A DNA stretch of 64,000 bases from Lactifluus volemus (lineage: Eukaryota > Basidiomycota > Agaricomycetes > Russulales > Russulaceae): assembly GCA_022376515.1 (NCBI GenBank), contig WTXI01000010.1:310001-374000 (forward strand), read 5' to 3'. Position 1 is the first letter of the stretch, and the number at the start of each line of letters is the position of its first letter. Below, in pieces: positions 58,317 to 64,000 of the stretch. A model generated the notes under the pieces. That model made no database searches. It worked only from the letters and a program-made list of their open reading frames with translations, and was not told the DNA's origin. The translations under genes and the position numbers were made by a program.

Positions 58317-61300
58317 AACTGCGGTGGTGCCGCACTCTGCCCTGTTCATTGACATGCCTTCAGCCACCGGCGTGCGTCGGTCAACGGAACGCGGGAATAA
58401 TTGAGTTCCTATCAGCATGAGTGCACCGCTCCGTGCCTCACTAGGCTTCCTTTCATGTGCCTCACCAACTCTTTATTTCGCCAATAGAACAATGCACGCT
58501 CCCAACGAATCGCACGGCATTGAAGGAGGCGTAAGGGTACTGTATGCCTCGAGCATTTGGAACCCCTAAGTCTGTCAAGGTGATTGTTACTTTCAGGTGA
58601 GACGTCCTCTCGTCGTCCGTGTACGCTAGAAGTTGAGGAAGGCTGTCGAGCTGAGCTTAGAAATTGACAGAAAAACACTTCGCTCGGCTCGGTTAGTCTG
58701 CAACAGCTGTTCCGCGTTTCTATCAGTCCCTTAGTTTATTTGTGTCGGACTGCTGAGGTCGCTTTGCACTACAGGGCTGTAGTCCTTGTGTTCGTCGCTT
58801 CGTTTCCTGACCGGATAAGCAATTCTAGTTCATTCCATTCTCTTGACGTTGCTATGTATGTTGTGGAGCATAGTAGATTGAATCAAAAACCACCCCTACG
58901 CCCTGTTCAGGGCATCATCCTTCATTAAGGGCTACTGAATACCATACCATATAAGCCCAAGCGCAGTGTTTATCAACTTTTTTTTTTGGTGCGATCAACC
59001 TTGGATACTCAGTAGTTCCGCCGTATCTCCTGTGTTCACGCCACTCGCCTGGCGGGGAAATCCACCGCGAAGGTAATTACGTCCACCCTTGGGTGGCGTA
59101 TCAAAGCCCGAGAACTCAGAAAAGCGGACCTTCAATGGCTTTATTCCATTTCGTGACAGTCTCTGGTAACTTAATCAGTTTGCCGTTCCCATACCCCCCA
59201 CTACTCGGTGATTTGTTGTGGGTCCTCCGACTTGTTGCTGATGCCAAACACATGCCCCTTCACTCTATGGAGAAAACTTGGTATTACCGACCCTTTGATT
59301 TATCAACTTTATATGAATGACGTCCTCAGGCCCATACGCGAGCGCGATAATCTTAGCTGTGTGTGAATATTTTCTCGTGTTCTCGCTCCTAATTCTGAGT
59401 TCATCCTTTTTTTTTTTCATGAATCAAACATCCGCCAGCTTACACGTACAGCCTTATCATGGATGACGATCCTTCTCAGCTGGAAATCCAGCACGGTTCC
59501 ATTACATTTATCCTCCTAGGAAAAGAATAATGAACCATGTGCTCTGCGTTAATTCGTTTTCCATCGATCTACATTTCGGAACTGCCGTTTGAGCCGTAAA
59601 ATTAAAAGAATGCGCTCGACCCCCATTCTTCTATCCTGTTAAACCCGTCCGTCGCCCTTCCTTTTTACGTCCAACAAGGACAAGACAGTTCATTTTCCCG
59701 ATGACTGCGGACTACGGTACGGCTCCGAGTGTTCCTAAGAGCAGATGACACTAAAATGGTGTCGCAGGATTCACACACTGAAAGCACCTCATGTTCATCG
59801 TGTTCGGCGTTTACTGTGCGGGGCAGATTCATATTTCTCATGCGGAGTTACTCGCGCAGCCATCGACCGCAGCATGTCTGGTTGTGGTCCTATCAAGGGG
59901 TCATTTATTCCCATCTGTAACTGACTGGTCCCTTACTTGCCACTGAAATGTCACAGGCAACATTTGGGCAAATAGACACAGTAGGCGCGCACGAGTGCGC
60001 CCTACACGCTCTCACCCCTCGCATTTATTCTCTATTCGTCACTGTCGCGCTTCCTCTCTCCTTTAAATTACCCACCTTTCCAGGTACCCTGCATATCTGC
60101 AGGAGAGAGAGACAGATAAGGAACCCGCTGAATAAACAGCCTGAGCAAACCAGCATAGAGTTCCCTTACCCACGTGTGCGCACGGGATAAATTCGCTGAT
60201 TTTGAATTTATCTAGGCCTCATTGCTAAAAGCCCCTGATGAACGCATATGGTCACCAATCCCTGTAAGCGTGTCTTCAGCCTTCTTGCAAAGCGATTCAA
60301 CCTGAACATTCTCGACAGCCTGGCTTCAATCCTCTAGTCAAACACGGTCTGCTCACGAAACGTGATATTTTGACCTCCTTAAGAACAGAGCTATGGCAAA
60401 GGAACTTGGATTCCCGGAGAAAGCGTTAAGTTCCCGCAGTTCCCGGGGTTTAATCCCACAGCAACGGTATCATAGGGGTCTTTGGTGCCTTAGGCGCTAT
60501 TCCACAGCCTTCACAGCCTGCTGCGTCGAGAATGGGTATACTGTATCCCTACGTCCGACATTCTAGAATGACTCGGAAAACGCGCGCCAGTCTCGCCCAT
60601 CACTGCAGGACTTGCCATTCTCGGAAATTGGTGTTCGCCGTACCTAAATGCATCCAAGTAAAGCACGGCCCCAGCTCCCTACAGTAATAGTAAAAACGGG
60701 AAGAAAAAATGTCACAGCCAAGGCACGGATAGGAGTGTCCTGACAAGGACGTTCTCCCCATGCTAGGGACCTGTTACGCCGACAAGACCGCATGACCCCG
60801 CATGACGCGGGTCGCTCAAGTGCTTTATGCGCGCGGGACAATACGGGGAGTTACGGAAACTATAGGACGTCAGCGCTCAGCTGCTCTGCTCAGCTGCCAA
60901 CCGAGTGCTTACACGCCCTAGGATCCGGCAAGATTTGCCTCATGTCCCGTGTCTTAGGGTTCCCGCACGTCAGTTTGTCTGCGGCGCCACAATCGTTTCC
61001 CAGTCGCCAGAAATCGAAGAGGAACACACACCAATGAAAAACGCGCGAAGTGAAGGGAAGAATCCCCCCCCCTCATCTGTCTATCTTTATGACAAAACTG
61101 ATAAATACCACATCGGGTAGTTTTTTTTTGAACGGGTCTGGGAAGGAAAAGCAAGCAAATCACCGTTTTAACAATAATAGCCGTTTGGTTCGGACCGGTC
61201 TCCACCGTATTTTTTCTCATGGGAAAACGAGTTTCGACAGGTGATCGGGCTCGTTTGTCTTTACACCTTGAAATAATATATTTTTTACCCAGGAGTCTTG

Positions 61301-63395
61301 CGCCTGGCTATGCCAAGCTTGCCGTTTAGGCGTGCGGGACTACGGCGCCAGGCATGTATTCGCAGAGTAAACAAATGCCGGCCATGGGCCTGGGCGCCCG
61401 ACTAAGCGCGCGTTTGTGTACGGACACTGAGAGAATCTTGCTACTCTAGGGATTTTGTAATGTTGTGAGGGGTGTCATGTATGTAGGATACAGCTCTGAT
61501 ACGCGTGTCCTAGTAGCCCCCAACTATAACACATAAACCTGCACAACATGGAGTAGCTCCGAAAACGCCACATACAATACATATCAATCTTTTTTTTTTG
61601 TTTTAATTTTCTAGACGTGTCACAGCCCCTATGCCCTGTTCTGTGCAGTAGGGCCGTCATCTTCGGATGGATGATGTGACTGAGGGTCTGCAATTGCCTG
61701 TGTGGCGTGAAAGAATCGAGAAGGAAGGAAGAGGGTGTATCATGCATCACATGTGTACTGCTTGCGATGGGATGCGCATAATTATTGTTAAACTTCAAGT
61801 TACCCTCTGTAGGCTTATCCGAATACCTCTTTCATCGCAACGCCGCACGGCAGAAGCTTGTACTGGCCAAGGATCTTATCCTTGACGTGGCGCCCGCGGT
61901 GTGATGGGGCTGCCAGCCCAACACGTGTTTACTATAGCGTATTCCTTTTTCTTCTAAAAAGTTATTGTTGTTCTCCCCCCCATCAGTCCGAAACCTAAGA
62001 AAAGGGAATATTGAAGCAAACGGCCAGGGCCAGCTTCGCCGAGGATCCATATCCGATACAGTGGATCAAGACTTTTCCTCTCAGTATGTGTGTGTGCGTG
62101 CCACATTTGGAGACATAACTGTACCTCCTTGTCCTGGCATGGAAGGGGATGGATATTCCAGGAAGCCGGTCATCGGTCGTTCAATTGGTCAATCACCACC
62201 ACATCACCCACCACTTATTCCAACCCCACTACGTGCATCATATCGGCTCTTCCGTAAAAAAAACTTTGTTCCTTCATGTTCGCGTTGCCGGGGAGTGGCT
62301 TGATTTTAGGACGACGTCCTCACCTTGAGGACCTCGTGTACTGTACGCGCGTCCGGGGTGCTGGGGGGCTGCGGATTCAAACGGCACATAGTATTAGTAC
62401 ATACACCATTCCACGGCTCTTAATTCCGGAAGTAGAGAACGTCATGGTGAAACGCCCATGGGGTGAGAAAACGTGGGGGTGAGTTCTGGCGGCGGCAGAG
62501 GAGAATAGATTAAAGAGGTGATAATTAACTCGAAAGCGTTGTTCTTGCCCCACACCTACTTCCATTAAAAGACAGCCACTCTTGGTGAGGTTAGTTCAGT
62601 CCAGTTTACAAGCTTTTTCAAGTTGTGTTGTGCGCGTGCCAATGATAACTTAACTTTATTGGTACATACAGTACGTAGGTACTCTCTGACTGTCTGATGA
62701 TGGATGATGTTGAGCAACTCCGACCAGGACCTTTTGAATTCGGACTCGGATATGGAACGGAACGCAATCCCTACAAATGACCCAAAAATAATTTCCCACC
62801 AGGTGCCAAAAGGGTGCCATATGCACGACACAAGGACCGGCGTGTGACACACACCTCTCTATGTCTCTGTTTCCCGAGTAGTGGGCTATGGGAACAGATC
62901 TGTTCGTTCATGGGAACGAGCTCCTACCTCGTCATTCCATGATATTATTTTGGTTGATGGGCGTTTGGGGGCAACCTCGGCTCCGACTACCAAGGCAGGC
63001 TGCAAAAACACCAAGGCGTTACACTGCACCGCACCGCACCGCATGACCGTCAGTTGCATTTTCCACTCGCTCGATGTATCGTCAGCGGGCGCCTCGCTGT
63101 GTCCGTGACCGTGCAGCCCGCCATCGTGCCAGTCATGATACCACCTCACGGGATCCCCCTCTCGGGCGTCTCCTTCCCACTCTCCGGGTGTCCCTGTCAT
63201 GTCACGTCTATGTTTTCTTTTAAATTATCTCCTTTCCATTAAAACACGGAGGAAACAGGAACGCGCCAGCGCCGTCGTCCTATTTTTTTTTTTTCGTGTG
63301 CCAACCAAAACCAAAAGCTGTGCCCTGGCACACATAAACGCATATCCCGAACCCAGAAAAAGAAAAAGAAAACATAACACACAAAATCTTTCTCT

Positions 63396-63413
63396 TCTCT
63401 CTCTCTCTCTCTC
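63396..63413. repeat. (CT)n microsatellite
   Basis: A pure CT run followed by a C-run at about 63418-63428. Confidence 0.85.
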
Positions 63414-64000
63414 CTAACCCCCCCCCCCTCACAACCCGAACAGGGCAAAGACAAGCTCCGTCATTTATTAAATTTAACCCGGATAGTTCGTGGGAAGGTT
63501 GACGCTTGATTGAGTAATAAGACCCTATGTTGAGACTATTCCTGATGAGGGAAACCAATTCATGTGTTGTACACACACGTGTGCGGTTCCGACAGTATTG
63601 AAGTGGGTCTCCCCTGGTGCACCGGAAATAGACGGGCGCAGTGGCTGGCGGCGGGCGCCTGTGGAGATACACAGATGACAGTTGAGCAGATCGGTCTTGT
63701 GGGCGAGACATGTTCTCACCATCTAACCGTTTCATCGGGAACTTCGATCACGCTTGTCTGTTGCTGATCCCACGGTCTCTGGAGCCAGGGTAGGGATTTG
63801 TGATCATGATATATCCAACCCGGCGATTCGTTGGAATTCCGTTGATCTGTGCAAATTTTTTCACGGGATGCGGTGTGGATGGGGACGGTGGAGCATCCGT
63901 GGTAACCCTCGGGACCCACTTCCCGGCGTGGCACTCCGAGTTCACACGCACACGTGGAAAGATAAAAAAGTGTCTGTTTATATTATGGATTATGGAAAGG

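Larger units (their letters stand above)
56645..64000. other. Gene-poor region, no supported gene
   Basis: More than 7 kb on both strands contains only frames under about 115 codons. None has a recognisable domain, a chain of compatible splice sites, or a reverse transcriptase, integrase or transposase motif. Local features are an inverted repeat at 58269-58316, homopolymer runs, and a CT microsatellite near 63400. It may be regulatory, noncoding or a heavily decayed mobile element. Confidence 0.55.

Noticed and set aside
58900..58913. GCCCTG/CAGGGC short palindrome
   Set aside because: Six-bp arms are expected by chance in a sequence of this length.
61290..61355. GCCTGGC/GCCAGGC inverted repeat
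   Set aside because: Only seven matching bases with a long spacer. No reason to treat it as a functional hairpin.
1..64000. tRNA or rRNA genes
   Set aside because: Several GGTTCGAAT-like boxes were examined (for example near 31485, 36056 and 53309), but none had a matching acceptor stem and A box. No rRNA-like sequence was seen.
1..64000. CRISPR array or bacterial-type operon
   Set aside because: There are no regularly spaced short repeats, and gene structure with introns is fungal throughout.
56645..64000. Retrotransposon or DNA transposon
   Set aside because: No reverse transcriptase, integrase or transposase motif, no long terminal repeats and no target-site duplication could be found by eye.

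Overview
The window looks like nuclear DNA of a mushroom-forming basidiomycete (Agaricomycetes type). Genes are packed on both strands and carry many short GT-AG introns of about 40-80 nt. They include fungal markers: a siderophore-type GATA repressor, an Opi1 repressor, an Ist2-like anoctamin and FunK1 kinases. Exon models were built by hand from splice sites, reading phase and family motifs. Most spliced lengths divide by three, which supports them.

Layout. 0-2.9 kb: decayed sequence with an eL30-like ribosomal gene relic and a long imperfect palindrome. 2.9-9.0 kb: a serine-rich protein (-) and an anoctamin (+), divergent. 9.4-30.1 kb: a tandemly triplicated segment. An intact HSE1 (ESCRT-0) lies at the left end and an intact OPI1 at the right end. 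Between them are three FunK1 kinase genes, one intact MMS2-type ubiquitin E2 variant and one decayed copy, and two junction scars where an OPI1 5' fragment is fused to an HSE1 5' fragment. Each kinase is flanked by direct repeats that resemble the HSE1/UEV divergent intergenic region. 30.9-36.9 kb: a two-finger GATA repressor with GATA sites in and around it, then a HAUS6-like gene. 38.4-44.8 kb (all -): an unknown protein, ribosomal eL37 and a VPS9-domain Rab5 exchange factor. 45.3-55.6 kb (all +): a small unknown protein, a stand-alone Bud6 N-terminal domain, an NTF2-domain protein, CWC27 and UBC6. 55.9-56.6 kb: thymidylate kinase (-). 56.7-64 kb: no gene I can support.

Themes. Ubiquitin and endosome functions recur: HSE1 and the VPS9 exchange factor act at endosomes, MMS2-type UEVs help build the K63 chains that ESCRT-0 reads, and UBC6 acts in ER-associated degradation. 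The most unusual structure is the HSE1-kinase-UEV-OPI1 triplication. My reading is that the kinase sits between HSE1 and UEV1, carries a duplicate of their shared promoter region, and was amplified with its neighbours.

Caution: eight places in five otherwise conserved genes need one extra base, always in or beside a short C or G run, to keep the family reading frame. This looks more like base undercalling in the assembly than like pseudogenes.
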